Under the pieces are notes generated by a model, which ran no database searches, was not told the origin of the DNA, and worked only from the letters and a program-made list of their open reading frames with translations. From Proteromonas lacertae (taxonomy: Eukaryota; Sar; Bigyra; Opalinata; Proteromonadidae): a stretch of DNA of 64,000 nt. The DNA lies in assembly GCA_002245135.1 (NCBI GenBank), contig NGBS01000584.1:186001-250000 (forward strand), read 5' to 3'. Shown piece by piece: positions 49,151 to 61,931 of this stretch. Position numbers and translations under genes: made by a program. Position 1 is the first letter of the stretch. Each line of letters starts with the position of its first letter.

Positions 49151-50375
49151 CTAATTTTTAATAACACTATTTCTAGGGGTTGGGATAAATGTCCAAGGTA
49201 TATAACTAGAAGAATCAAAATCTTCTTCAACTGGATCCATCTTACTCTCAGTCCTTTGATTTCGTGTATTTTCCAACTATATTAAAAGATATAATATAAT
49301 AATATATATACATCTTGTAGTGTCATATTAATTTCTACTTTACTAACACCAATTTTCTGTACAATCCATTGTCTTTCAATTGCAGACAAACTTCCTTCTT
49401 TCTCATATCTTTTGTTATCCAAATGTTCTGGGTTATTCTGTTTAGATTCTTCATATTCTTCAATTTCAAAACTTTCCTCTTTATTTATATCCCATCCTAA
49501 TCCAACAGGAACACCTCCTCGTAACGGTACACTTGTTGGCGCAATATTACTCTTATATTCTCTTATATTTATCTTATTCCATTTAATATGAGGTTTTTGT
49601 TTATTTTCTGACTTTTTCACTGTTATTTCCTCAACTATTTCAACATTATCATTGTCTATCTCATTTTTAAATGTGAAATTTTCATCTACTGAATTATCAC
49701 TGTTCTTAGTTGATAATAAATCATTAATTTTCACATGATTTCTAGGGGTTGGAATAGTGGTAGTAACATGACATGAATTGGGTCTATATCTATCAATACT
49801 CTGCATAGAAGCAGAATTTGACTTAGGAGAGTCTATTGGAGATGGAATATCTAAAACTGATTCTGAATGACACATTTTCAGTGTTTTCGAATTATTTATA
49901 GGAAGTAAAAGACGAGGAGGAGCTATATAAATGAATTTATGTAAATAATACTCACTAATTTCTTTTTTAATGCTGAAATGTGTAATTGTTTATCATCTAT
50001 TGGATCTTCAACATGCTTTCGCATTGTTCTGGATACTATACCTGGACTCATAGAATATGACCTATTCACAAGCTTTCTTTGTTCTGACAGAGGTGAAGGC
50101 ATATATGAAGATGATTGAGTTGTTGGAATAATTACACTACTTTTCATATCACCAGCTCCAATTGAATCTATATCGTCATTATCTGAAAAATCTAAATATT
50201 CTGTTTTTCTGTTTGACATTTTCGGTATATTTGGAGCTGATACAGTGTTCTGATTTTTAATTAAGGAAAAAGATATATCTAACAGATTAGAATAGAATTC
50301 GATACTACAAACACCCACTTTGGGATTTGTATTGAAATTTTGACGTTTTGAACTTTTTGTTTGGGAGTTTTTCAT
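49151..50375 (-). CDS. REY...GLGW-motif protein A (tandem paralogue)
   Basis: Exons are 50375-49952, 49922-49312 and 49276-49151 (386 residues). The N-terminal two thirds are Ser/Asn-rich and disordered. A folded core near residues 250-330 carries NIREYKSNIAPTSVP, then GVPVGLGW and EIEEYEES. The neighbour at 50540-51583 shares this core, so the two are tandem duplicates. A motif of this shape (REY....lgdnPsvs.GpPl.l.W) recurs in uncharacterised proteins of algae and oomycetes, as far as I recall; no function is known. It ends with WTFIPTPRNSV, a short motif that also appears earlier in the chain (TIPTPRNHV). Confidence 0.7.
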
Positions 50376-50539
50376 TTTATTTAGTTTAGTATAAAATACA
50401 TAAAACAAAAATAAAACAACAAACCTATACAAGCTTTAATTTTTGGCTTGATTCTATTTTTATAAAAAACTCATAAACAAGACATTTTAGACTTACTCAA
50501 ATAGTAACATACATTATTGGTTAAATTACAGTAAACAAT

Positions 50540-50781
50540 TCACTTGAAAACATTATAAGCTTTATGCAAAATTACATTACTCATTGCTGGTGGAGCAATT
50601 CTGATTGGAGTATAATTAGAAGAAATATTTACTCTTCTACGATTATCAATAGAACTTTCTACTCTTTGTTTTCTTGTGTAATTGACATTTTTGACAGTGA
50701 AATTAATAAGAGATGGAGGTGTGCCAATTCTGTTTAAGATTCGCATCCTTTCATTTGGTGGTATAAATCCATTCTATTTAC

Positions 50782-50816
<35 letters not shown>

Positions 50817-51583
50817 TACTCTTTGATAATTCTTAATGTCAGTGTATTCTGGATCTTTCTCTTTATACTCTTCATATTCATCCAATTTATATTCCTCTTC
50901 TTTTACAATACTCCAACTCAATCCAATTGGCAAACTATCATTTGTAGGAATAGATGTTGATGAAATGGAAGTTTTATATTCTCTTATTTTTACATTACTC
51001 CAAGAAACATGCAATTCTGATTTATCTGGATACTTTATATTAACTTCTGTCTTTGCAGGACTATCTTTAACTTTAAATGACATATTTGACATTTGTATTA
51101 CAGCTTCTGTCTCTTCATTACTCTCTTCTTCTGATTCATTTCTTTCATTACTATTTTCAATTTCATTACTACTTCCATTATCTTGGCTTGAACTACTTCT
51201 ACTGCTAGTCGATGAAAATGAATTTTCATGAAGACTATTTTTAGATAATAAACTATTAGACGATTTTCTTAATTGAACTGTTTTTGTATTTAAAAAATTA
51301 CTTTTACTTTTCATTTGTGGTTTGTGTATCAATTTCATATTTGTATTTGAGAAACATTTAGGAAGAATGCAACTACTTTTTACTAGTCCTAATAACAATT
51401 CATAAATTAAACGAAAATACTCTGTTTTACTCTTGGCAAATATCGTTTATGTGTGTATATTTCATCTTCTGAGTCACTACTAGATGAAGATGAGTCAGAA
51501 TATGAACTGCTGCTATATGACGAACTATCTTCTGAACCAGAAGAGCAAAAGCTTCCTCTGTTCAATTTAGGCAAAAAACTCAT
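50540..51583 (-). CDS. REY...GLSW-motif protein B (tandem paralogue)
   Basis: Exons are 51583-51421, 51388-50820 and 50773-50540 (321 residues). The N-terminus is a serine-dense stretch (SSYSSSSYSDSSSSSSDSED). The core KIREYKTSISSTSIP, then PIGLSW and YKLDEYEEYKEKDPEYTD, parallels the adjacent gene. The C-terminal exon is basic (NRRRVNISSNYTPIRIAPP). The ATG used is the first in-frame one. Same strand and order as paralogue A, 164 bp apart. Confidence 0.7.
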
Positions 51584-51631
51584 TGGTGGTCTTTATATTC
51601 GTCTATATTCTGACATTTAGTTAAAAACGAC

Positions 51632-51658
51632 AAAAAAAAAAAAAAAAAAAAAAAAAAA
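51632..51658 (+). repeat. A27 homopolymer
   Basis: An uninterrupted run of 27 A, just upstream of paralogue B (on its strand, a T27 tract). It may be promoter-associated dT or a length-variable microsatellite. Confidence 0.9.
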
Positions 51659-51741
51659 CAGAAAAATGGGCAATGAAAATTTTCATGGAATAATACCCCA
51701 AAATAGTTTAAAAAAGAAATTCAATTATAAACGGAAAGTTA

Positions 51742-54700
51742 TTAATCCTCATATTCCATTGTAGTCATACCAGTACTTTCATCTTCTACGATATATAGAG
51801 AATAAGTATACTTATTGTGGTTAAAATATCAAATAACTGGTAATATAATTCTTTTGATTTCTTCCCATGCACACATTGATTATCACCCAATGATAATATC
51901 GATTTTATAAAAACTTCATTTATTGCCTTACATAAATATTCTTCTATAGATATAAAATGATTGTAAGAATCATACTTGAATAACTGGCGTTAATTAAAAA
52001 TAAGAATATTTGTTGAAGAAATTCAGGGAATACATCATACTGTATTTCATTCAAAATACTATCCATAACATCTTTTGTTATTATCAAATCAAGGAAATGA
52101 TTTACCTGAATAATATATGTTAATAATTTCATAATATAAAACTTAACCAATTGACTTCTGTAATTATTATCTTCACAGTTATTGAATGTATTAACCAAAT
52201 ACGAAACATCATCTTCTTTAATGATCATATTTCCACAGCAAATGAAACATATATTCATGAGTATTTGATAATAATATCTTTCACACAATTCACCACAGTT
52301 TTGCTTTATTATGCTTATTAAAATTGAACTAGAAACTTCACATTTACTGAAAGATTCAATTAATTTATCTAAATATCGAGAGAATATATAGAAAGAATAT
52401 TTTATTATTATATACCATTTGAAGATAATAGTAACAGCAATGAACTGATTTGTTTTCTGAGATTTAATCTTTGTTGAACATGACCCAAACATATAAATAA
52501 ACTATTAATAACTTCAGAGTTAAAATAGTTTATATAACCTTCTTCACTTTTAATAGCCATTTCTTTACAGGATGCAATAACTATATCTTTATAATCAGAA
52601 TTTGTAACTTCATAAATATATTTCACATATTTATCCAAATTCTCTAGAAATACATTACCAAATTTAACATCTTTGTAATAGTATTTATATATTTCATATA
52701 AACAAAGACGTTCTGAAGGTGTTACAACATCAAAATTCTTAAGAACAATGGACAATTCTTTTGGAGTTATAAAAATATGGCCATTACTGACAATTTGCGT
52801 GAATAACTTGGATCTTAATGTGTTTAATTTATTATCACTTATGATAATATTGTTATAAACCATTATTAAATAGTTATTGGCTATTAATAGTTGGATCATC
52901 ATTGCTACATATAATAATATAAATTAATGATGATAATATACGATTTTGACACAGGGAATAGAATAAGTCGAATAATACATAGGTTAATGTATTGAGTTTG
53001 TTATTCACTAAATTTGTTGATAAACAATTGATTATTAACAAAAGTAAATCATTATTGTAAAATAATGGTTCATCATCTATACATACATATAATATTATAA
53101 TAATTTTAATAAATATAATGATAAATATACCATAATCAGTCGCTCTTTTTAATATATATTTCACTTCTCCCTCAATATAACTGTTTGATATCACAGATAT
53201 AATTTCAATAATCTCATTTAAGAAATAAGGATACTTACTGATGCTGAAACATTCATATTTATTTTGATGATTATTATTTAATACTATAAAAATATATAAA
53301 ATATTATGATATTAATACTGTTTTTAATAAACATTGAATATAATGATATGATCTGTGTTTTACTCTCTTCGTCAGTCTTAAAGTATATATACTTAAAGAG
53401 ATTATATATGTTCTTATTAAATAATGGATAATTCAGATAATACGCTAATATATATTTATATTTATAGTCAATTTATATATACTCTTATTAGCTATTTCTT
53501 TGATAAATTCAATATAGCTTTTCAATACTTCATTACTGGTATTAACATCAACATTATTATTCAAATTTTCAGAGACTAAAACAAGAATTGGAACTATTTC
53601 ATCATAGATGTTATAATCAATCATTTTATTAAGTATATTAGACACTTTCAACAATGAATAAACAAATTTCCAAATAATTGAAATCCAGTTTATATTTGTT
53701 AGTCTTGCTGAAATATTCATCAATCTAACAACAGTTTCAATTTTAATGTTATTATAATTAATATCATCATGAAATATATTCAACAATTTACATACCAACA
53801 TCATGGTTTCAACATCATTTCTATCAACATCATTAAATTCTGATTCTAATATTTTCATCATTTCATCTTTACATTCACTCTCTGAATCATCATCATCATC
53901 ATTATCAGATGAGAAAATTCTATATATTATATCTAATGACAGTTTCTTTACAACAAAATCATCATCTGATATTAAAGTGATCAAAAAATATAAACTATCT
54001 TTATAACTATGATCAGTTTCACCTATTATTATAAATATATGATATAGATGTAATTTATACTTGTTAATATTGATTGAATAGTATAAAGCACCAACTTTAT
54101 TTCATCTTTGTTATCGTTTTTGTATAATATATCTGTTAGACTACTTTCATTTATTGATTCTGTTATATTGCTGGCTAATAATGAATAAAGAAATAATGAC
54201 ATATACAATCATTTCTAATTAATATTGACAATAATGCTAATGTTAAGTCCTTTATTTGATTATCACTTGACTTTAGAAACACTTCGCTCATCTCCATGAA
54301 TCTATCGATAATTCTGTTTTTATAACAATCTATTTATATAAAATGAATTATATATATATATATATTTATTTATACCATATGGTGATATATTTATCAATAA
54401 AACTAACAATGATTTTATAACATCATTATTCTCTGATAATAATTTATCACATAATAAATCAATAAATTCATTTTCTGGAAAGCTTTGAGTAAATTGCTCT
54501 ACAAATCAGACGAATTAATTAATACTATTCTCTTTGTTATTATTACGGTGAATTAGAACTGCATCAATACTTGTCATTTCATACATACTTACATAATTCA
54601 TTGGGTTATAAACGCTATCAAGATTCTCTCGATTGAAGGTGGCATTTAATGATAGATTTGAGAAAAACATACACAACACACACAAATAATCACTAGTATA

Positions 54701-55047
54701 GTTTGTAACCTTTAATAAAGACATTAAATCATATTCTTCAGGAGATGAGAGTAGTGCATTCTTGTTTGCCTCTATAAAAATATAATATACATAATACCAT
54801 TATGTGACAAAAACAGTAATATCTTTACACACACATCCTTCAATTCATCACTCTGAGGTATTAAAACCTTGGCTATAGGGTACATTATGTAGCCATAGTT
54901 GTGCAATGTTGATATATCATCTATGCATCAAATAAAGGTTATACAATTTTCGATGGATGCTAAAGATTGATTTAAAACTTCTTTTGTATCGTTGATATTA
55001 GTCTTCCAATAACCTTGAAGGAAATCTGCGGGTATAGCTGCTGTCAT
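51742..55047 (-). CDS. Large all-helical (ARM/HEAT-like) repeat protein
   Basis: Fourteen exons, 947 residues. Introns start at 54944, 54797, 54525, 54375, 54206, 54060, 53482, 53318, 53130, 52941, 52415, 51975 and 51811. The chain is a succession of ~40-residue amphipathic helix pairs, e.g. DVIKSLLVLLINISP, NQIKDLTLALLSILIRND, VETMMLVCKLLNIF and LNTLTYVLFDLFYSLCQN. There is a DDDDDSESE acidic insert. No transmembrane segment or catalytic motif is seen. ARM or HEAT solenoids are scaffolds; an ataxin-10-like or importin-like origin is possible but not shown. This is the most intron-dense gene in the window after the Hsp110-like one. Confidence 0.72.
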
Positions 55048-55390
55048 AGTTGCTGTTAATGATGAGAATGTAAAAATCAGAAAAAGTGATTTCTGCAAAG
55101 TTCTTTATGCATAAATGATTATAAAGCCCGAAGTTTCGATGTTTTCATATCCATTCTTATGCAATATATCATTTCAGAATATATTATGAATAAAATATGA
55201 ATATGTGTTGATATCACAAGTGATTGGTATGTTGAGAAATATTTTGGTCATAATCTATTATTTAGATTTTTTTAATTCACAATACGCTAAAAATATTTAT
55301 GAATTCCTACTATACTGTGAATAAATCAAATCACAAATACAAAAAATAACGTTTTCTATTCTCTATATTTTTGTCATTATCTTGCTTATT
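55048..55390. promoter_or_regulatory. Divergent promoter region, helical repeat / SPR-rich
   Basis: 343-bp head-to-head spacer, AT-rich. No AAGCTT motif; nothing else was recognised. Confidence 0.3.
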
Positions 55391-56794
55391 ATGTCAACAA
55401 GCGTTGTAAATACTAGGTCAACAGGTCATGCAACCTTTGATTCAAGAGAAGTACAATTTTTGAATGAAATATCGAAGAAAGATCTTGAGTATTTCTTTAT
55501 TCAATAATCATTTAGTCAAAACATGGAAGATCAAAGAAGATACAATCTGTGGGAAAGAACTCAAAAGGAAAGTGGGAGAGTTATACCCAACTTATATCAT
55601 CCCCCACCTCAACATAAAGTAGAGCCAAAGCCATTAACTGCAGAAGAAACAGAAGCAATACAAAAGCTGTTAGATAAAGAAATGATGTTAGCTAAAGAAA
55701 TAGAAAAGATACAAAAAAGAATTCAAGAAATTTCAGTAGAACCAACTGATAATATATTAGTGCTTGATAATCAAGATCAAGAACAAACAGAAGAAGATGA
55801 AGAAAACGAAGAAAAAGAAGGTGAAGATGAGAATGCAACAGAAGATGGTAAATTACCAGAAATTGATACATGTAGACCTCAATCTCCTCGAATAGAAACA
55901 AATTCACCTCGTCCAATCTCTCCAAGATATGATTTATCACTCATAAACAGACCAATGAGTCCAAGATATGAAGATCCTAAGAAAGAGAGAGTATATAGAG
56001 TTGCATCACCGCGACAATTACCTCAATTACCATTAAGACCACCACTTTCACCTCGTCCACATTCACCTCGTGTAGAAACACAAAGAAATGATGTTTCAAC
56101 TACCTTACCTAATCAGAATCTTAATATTACTACTAATACATCAAGACCTTGTACTTCAGATGGTGTATTGAGTGGATCTAAAATGAATAGTTCAATTTCA
56201 CCAATTAATGCAATGCAAGCTTCTATGAAATATAACAATACTGGAAATATGTCAAATATGCAGTCAACAGCAAGTCTAGCTAATCCTTCAACATCATTAA
56301 AATCGGTAAATGAGTTAATTCAGAATAATCAAAAGTATATAGCCAGTAATAATCTATCTCCACGTAATTCAAGACCACCCACAAGAGGTAGAAAAATAAT
56401 TACTCCAACAATACAAAACAAACCTTTAGCTGAAGATGAAATTGCTTGTAAAGGTAGAACATACAGTAATGATTTTAATTTAATTACTAAACATCCAACT
56501 ACTGCTTTTGTGAGAAAAGATAATTTAAGAAAATACTTCACACCACCAGAAGCTGCTAATCCACCAAAGATTAAGATAGTAAATGGTAAAATAAATACAT
56601 GTAAATTAGATGTGATAGATCCATGGTCTTCTAAAGTACATAAGTTACAGCAGGAGTTTGAATCTGATAGAAATGCCTATATTCCTCAAATTAGTACATA
56701 TGCTCCAAGTAGTGATAATCAACACATGTATGGTGGTTTTACAAAGTCACTTGATACATCACAAAGAGTATTCTTTGGATTACCTACATTTTGA
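55391..56794 (+). CDS. SPR-rich protein of unknown function
   Basis: Exons are 55391-55488 and 55516-56794 (458 residues). The N-terminus is helical and acidic. Residues ~140-230 contain at least seven SPR tripeptides (QSPRIE, NSPRPISPRYD, MSPRYED, SPRPHSPRVE), which look like proline-directed kinase sites or microtubule-binding elements. The C-terminal 120 residues look folded and conserved (TAFVRKDNLRKYFTPPEAA, LDVIDPWSSKVHKLQQEF, MYGGFTKSLDTSQRVFF). The stop is TGA. Unrecognised; a cytoskeletal or flagellar role is only a guess from composition. Confidence 0.68.
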
Positions 56795-56943
56795 GGTGTA
56801 TTTTATATTAATTTCATTTATTTATTACTATTTATATATACACACACATTTAAATCAAACTTATAACTCATTTGTTATGTTATTTTATTATTGTTGTTTT
56901 GGTAAAATTAAAAATACAATGAAAAATAAATAAAAAAACAAAA

Positions 56944-57542
56944 TTAAAATAAATCTTCTTTGATAAGTGGCAGTGTTATAGATAAAGTGTGATTTCTATT
57001 ATCAAATTGTGCTTTTCCTTCTTTGTCATTAACTTTATGTGGTAGAAATAGTTTTAAATAATAATCCTTTGTTGAAACTAACAATCTAGTTTGATTCACA
57101 TCACTTTCTATATCTTCTGTTTTGCAATCTGGCAATTTTACTTTTATTACCATCCAATTACATGATGATATTGATGGAGTAACATCATCATCCAATCCAA
57201 AATAAACATCTTCAGCTGAAACATTCTGTTTATATATTATATCATATCTAAAATAAATGAATAATTACATTTAAATACTCTGGCTGTATTCTATCGTCAT
57301 TTTCGTTATCACTATCAACTCCAAAATCAGGAACTTCTTCTACAGTCCATATTGCTTTTGGATCTGTTTTAGTCTGTGGTTCTTCTTGTACTGCCGGAGC
57401 AGCAGGGCCAATTGCAGCTGGTGTGAATTCTTTGTCTGGTCTTTCTTCCTACTGATATTAAAAGCGTTATTTATACATCACTGTCTTCATCTGGATGAAG
57501 CAAATTATTTAGTTCAACAATATTAATCCCCAAACTATCCAT
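56944..57542 (-). CDS. DNAAF6: Dynein axonemal assembly factor 6 (PIH1D3-like)
   Basis: Exons are 57542-57477, 57448-57279 and 57247-56944 (179 residues). The PIH1D3 hallmark is PEYDIIYKQNVSAEDVYFGL, followed by WMVIKVKLPDCKTEDI. The chain then runs into a CS/p23-like beta sandwich ending QFDNRNHTLSITLPLIKE. A proline/alanine linker sits at residues 25-55, then the AIWTVEEVPDFG segment. The protein helps pre-assemble axonemal dynein arms with Hsp90 in the cytoplasm. Length matches the family. It is head-to-head with POLD1, 105 bp apart. Confidence 0.88.
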
Positions 57543-57647
57543 TTATTCAAAAATTTAAAAAGAAAAATTAAAAACTGAAGGCTTGAATAAAGTTTGAGAT
57601 TTCGCTCCATTTTTCAATCTCAACCATCTGAGTATTTTTTAAAGCAA

Positions 57648-60600
57648 ATGTCCACTCCAACTAAAAGACCGTTTCAAGGAGGGTATGATTTTAGTAGAAA
57701 GAAGGCAGAAAAAGAAGCTTATTTGTCAAGTCCTACGTATTGACATCACTTCTTTATTATTCTAGTTTTTTAAAAGGTCAAACTCAATTTGAAGATCATT
57801 GGAAAAGACCAGATGCTCCGGCGATTGATCCTCGTCAAACTGATCTTGTTTTTCAATGGTTAGATGTGTCTATGTATGATGGTCAACCATTAAAATCCAA
57901 TCCAGCAGTGGGTGAGCCAGTTCCAGGATCGAAGCAAGTATTTATTAAACAGATTTATATATATAGTTTCCTGTTCCAATCATTAGATTATATGGAATTA
58001 CTAAAACAGGCAATAGTGTATTAGTTCATATTCATGGTGTAACTCCATATGTATAATAATTGATTTTAATAATTAATTAGTTCTATGTAAATGCTCCACC
58101 CAATTGGAATGCTAAATATCATGAACCAATCTTCTTACAAAGACTAAACCAATTGCTCTCACAAACATCCAAAACATCTTCACAATTAGTAGTTGGTGTT
58201 GAAACAATATTAGCACAATCAATTATGGGATATCATTTCAATCAAAAGTCACAGTTTATAAAAGTATATGCATCTTTACCAAATTATGTTCCAAAAATCA
58301 GAACTCTTTTAAAGAATGGTATAAATATAGGTCATGATATAGGTCAGTATGCATTTCAATGTTATGAAGCTAATTTGCCATTTATTCTTCGATTTATGGT
58401 TGACTATAACATAGGAGGTGGTTATTGGTTGGAATTACCCAAAAATAAATATTCGATTAGAGATAATAATCAGAAAACTACTACATGTCAATATGAATGT
58501 GATATTGTTTATAATTCACTAATATCTCATGAACCACAAGGTGAATACAGTCATATTGCTCCATTTAGAATATTGAGTTATGATATTGAATGTTATGCTG
58601 AAAAAGGTACATTTTGTACGCCAGAGAAAGATGCAGTAATTCAAATTGCTAATATTATCTCAGAATATGGTAATGAAGAAGCAATTATTAAAAACGTGTT
58701 TGTTTTACATTCATGTAAACCTATTGCTGGTGCACAAGTTATAGAATGTAATACAGAAGAAGAATTGTTATTAAAATGGAGAGATTTTATTGTAGCAAGC
58801 GATCCAGATTTAATCACAGGTTATAACATCGATAATTTCGATTTTCCATACTTATTAAATCGTGCAAAGACATTAAAAGTGAATGGTTTTACTAGATTCT
58901 GTAGAACTATCAATATGGATGCTAAAATGAAAGCAACTACATTCAGTTCCAGTGCTTATGGTAAAAGTGAAAATATGGAAATAACTATAGATGGAAGAGT
59001 TGTGTTTGATATGATTCAATATATGAGGAGAAATCATAAACTATCATCCTATTCATTGAATTCAGTGAGTAGCGTGTTTTTATCACAACAAAAGGAAGAT
59101 GTTGATCATAATATAATATCGTATAATATATTTATACTTTATTAATTATTATATATTTTTAGTGTTTTACATGATGGTACTGATGAGGATCGTCGTAGAT
59201 TAGCAGTATATTGCTTAAAGGATGCATATTTACCACAACAATTAATGGATAAACTGTTAGTCTTAGTTAATCACATTGAAATGGCAAGAGTCACTGGTGT
59301 TCCATTGAGTTTTTTACTAGCAAGAGGACAACAGATTAAAGTTGTTTCTATGTTATATAGAAGAGCAAGACAAGATGGTTTATTAATCCCAACTTTAGAA
59401 AGAGCATCTGCAGCTGATGCAGATGAAAGTACATACGAAGGTGCGACAGTTATAAGTCCCAAGACAGGATTTTATAATGAACCTATTTGTACATTGGATT
59501 TTGCATCTCTATATCCTTCTATTATGAGAGCTCATAATTTATGTTATTCTACATTAATAGCTCCATCAGATTTACCAAAACTAAATAAAGATGATTATAT
59601 TAAAACACCATCTAATACTTATTTCATTAAAGCAAAAGTTCATCAAGGGATATTACCACAAATTCTTAAAGCACTTTTAGATCAAAGAGCTGTAGCAAAG
59701 AAAGATATGAAAGCAGCAAAAGATCCATTAATTAAAGCAGTTCAAAATGGTAGACAATTAGCTTTAAAAGTAAGCGCTAATTCTGTTTATGGTTTTACTG
59801 GTGCAACTAATGGATTTTTACCATGTTTAGAAATATCAGAAGCTGTTACTTCATTTGGTAGACAGATGATTGATTCTACTGCTAATTATGTTATAGAACA
59901 TTATCCTGGTTCAGATGTTATCTATGGTGATACTGATTCTGTGATGATTAAATTTGGTGTAAAAACTGTAAAAGAAGCGATCGATTTAGGATATGAAGCT
60001 GCTCCTGAAGTAAGTAAACTATTCCCTTCACCAGTTAAGTTGGAGTTTGAAAAAGTATATTTTCCTTACTTGTTAATGAATAAGAAAAGATATGCTGGGT
60101 TATGGTGGACAAATCCTGACAAATGGGATAAATTAGATGCAAAAGGTATAGAAAGTGTAAGAAGAGATAATTGTTTACTAGTTCGTAACTTAGTCAGCAC
60201 TTGTTTGAATAAAATATTAATTGATAGAGATGTTGAAGCTGCAATTCAATATGTGAAAAATACCATCAGTGACTTGTTACAGAATAAACTAGATATATCA
60301 GTATAATTATTATTCAGTATATTTATAATTAAATAGTTGTTGGTTATTACAAAGGCATTAGGAAAATCAGCAAGTTCAGATGGTTATGCAGCAAAACAAG
60401 CTCATGTTGAATTAGCAGAAAGAATGAGGAAAAGAGATCCAGCTTCTGCACCACAAGTGGGAGATCGAGTTCCTTATGTTATTATTGAGGCAGTTAAAGG
60501 TGCTCCTGCTTATGAAAAGAGTGAAGATCCTATATATGTATTAGATCATAACTTACCTATTGATGCTAATTACTATTTAGAGAATCAACTGAAGAAACCT

Positions 60601-61014
60601 ATTCAGAGGTTGTTTTCTCCAATTATTTCAAATCCTGATACATTGTTGAAAGGAGATCATACAAGAATGGTTATAAGATCAACACCATCTACTAATTCAG
60701 GTATTATGGCTTTTGCAGTAAAAACATTAAAGTGTTTATATTGTAAAGCTCCATTAAAACCTAAAGAGACAGGCCCTGTTTGTCAGAATTGTCAAGATAA
60801 AGTTCCTGAAGTGTATATGGGAGTAATTTCACAAGTATCAGAATTGGAAAAGAGATATTGTGAATTATGGAGTACATGTCAAAAATGTCAAGGTAGTTTA
60901 ACACAGAATATACTTTGCACTTCAAGAGATTGTCCTTTATTCTATCAACGAAGGAAAGTAGAAAAAGATTTAGAGCAAGTAAAGGAAACGTTTAACAGAT
61001 TCAAAACAGCTTAA
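57648..61014 (+). CDS. POLD1: DNA polymerase delta catalytic subunit
   Basis: Exons are 57648-57736, 57766-57937, 57967-58050, 58081-59120, 59163-60300 and 60337-61014 (1066 residues). It has Exo [12 protein letters not shown] (~283), Exo [15 protein letters not shown], motif [19 protein letters not shown] (~573), motif [14 protein letters not shown] and motif C YGDTDSV (~715). The C-terminal CysA (CLYCKAP...CQNC, ~973) and CysB (CQKCQGS...[10 protein letters not shown]) are present, CysB being the iron-sulfur site that binds POLD2/B-subunit. All catalytic aspartates and exonuclease acids are present. It is the lagging-strand replicase with proofreading. Confidence 0.98.
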
Positions 61015-61138
61015 TTTTGAATTTGAATATATATTTATTCTTTTTTATTTTATAAAATACACTAATACATTATTATATCAAACATAAGCTTGGCTCATTG
61101 ATTTATTTTTTTGTTTATACTCCTTTATGCAATAAGAT

Positions 61139-61815
61139 ATGACTGAAATAGACGAAATTCCAGCAGGACACCTTCAGCACTTTGATCATTTAGAAGGAAG
61201 TCACATTACAGGCACTGTAACGTATTGTATCTATATTCTATGTTGTAGAAGACAAACCATTAAAACTGTTTCACGAAATACTCGAGCGGCAAGGTATAAA
61301 CATATTTGTATAATTTTTAAAGGATGGTGTTGATGAATTTAGAATCTGCGGCTGTGCCGAAGGATAAAGCAGGTAAAATTAGAATAGAAGAATTTGAAGG
61401 ACTGCAAACTGCCAAATTAACAAGTCCAGCTATAGATACAAAAAACAAACACTTTGTTTTTCCCGATGATGATGAATTGAGTGAAAAGAGTCCAGAGACA
61501 CTACCAGAAGCGGATAATACAAATCAAATATTACAAGTTGAACATGATTCTCCTCCTCCTCCTTTACATAGTAATTATGAGAATCAACAATCTGTAAATA
61601 CTCTCAGTAATGATGAAACTGTAACAGTTATTCCAAAGAATATTAAAGTATCTTGTGAATCAATTAGACCTCCTGATGAAATAGATTATCTCAATCACAC
61701 ACAATCAGATGAATCTACTCATTCTTTGTTAAATAAGAAAAGTAATAGTAATATACAAGATGAGAAAAATCAGATTATAGTTAAACAAAAACAATTCTGT
61801 TGTGTTTTTTTTTAA
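61139..61815 (+). CDS. Small acidic protein with CaaX prenylation motif
   Basis: Exons are 61139-61221, 61249-61293 and 61323-61815 (206 residues). The second intron (61294-61322) ends AAAG, a non-TAG acceptor. Residues 1-60 are short and possibly folded (IPAGHLQHFDHLEG). The rest is disordered, acidic and Asn/Ser-rich. It ends CCVFF, so the last four residues (CVFF) form a CaaX box of geranylgeranyl type, with an extra cysteine for palmitoylation. Likely membrane-attached. No family recognised. AAGCTTGG at 61086-61093 lies about 50 bp before the ATG. Confidence 0.7.
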
Positions 61816-61931
61816 TCTCGTAAATAATAATACTAGTAGTAATAATTATGTAAATATATTTCAAATTTCATTTATATTAGTAGTTTTTAAAATTTTGTTG
61901 TTTGATTGGTTATATAAACGTATGACTTTCA

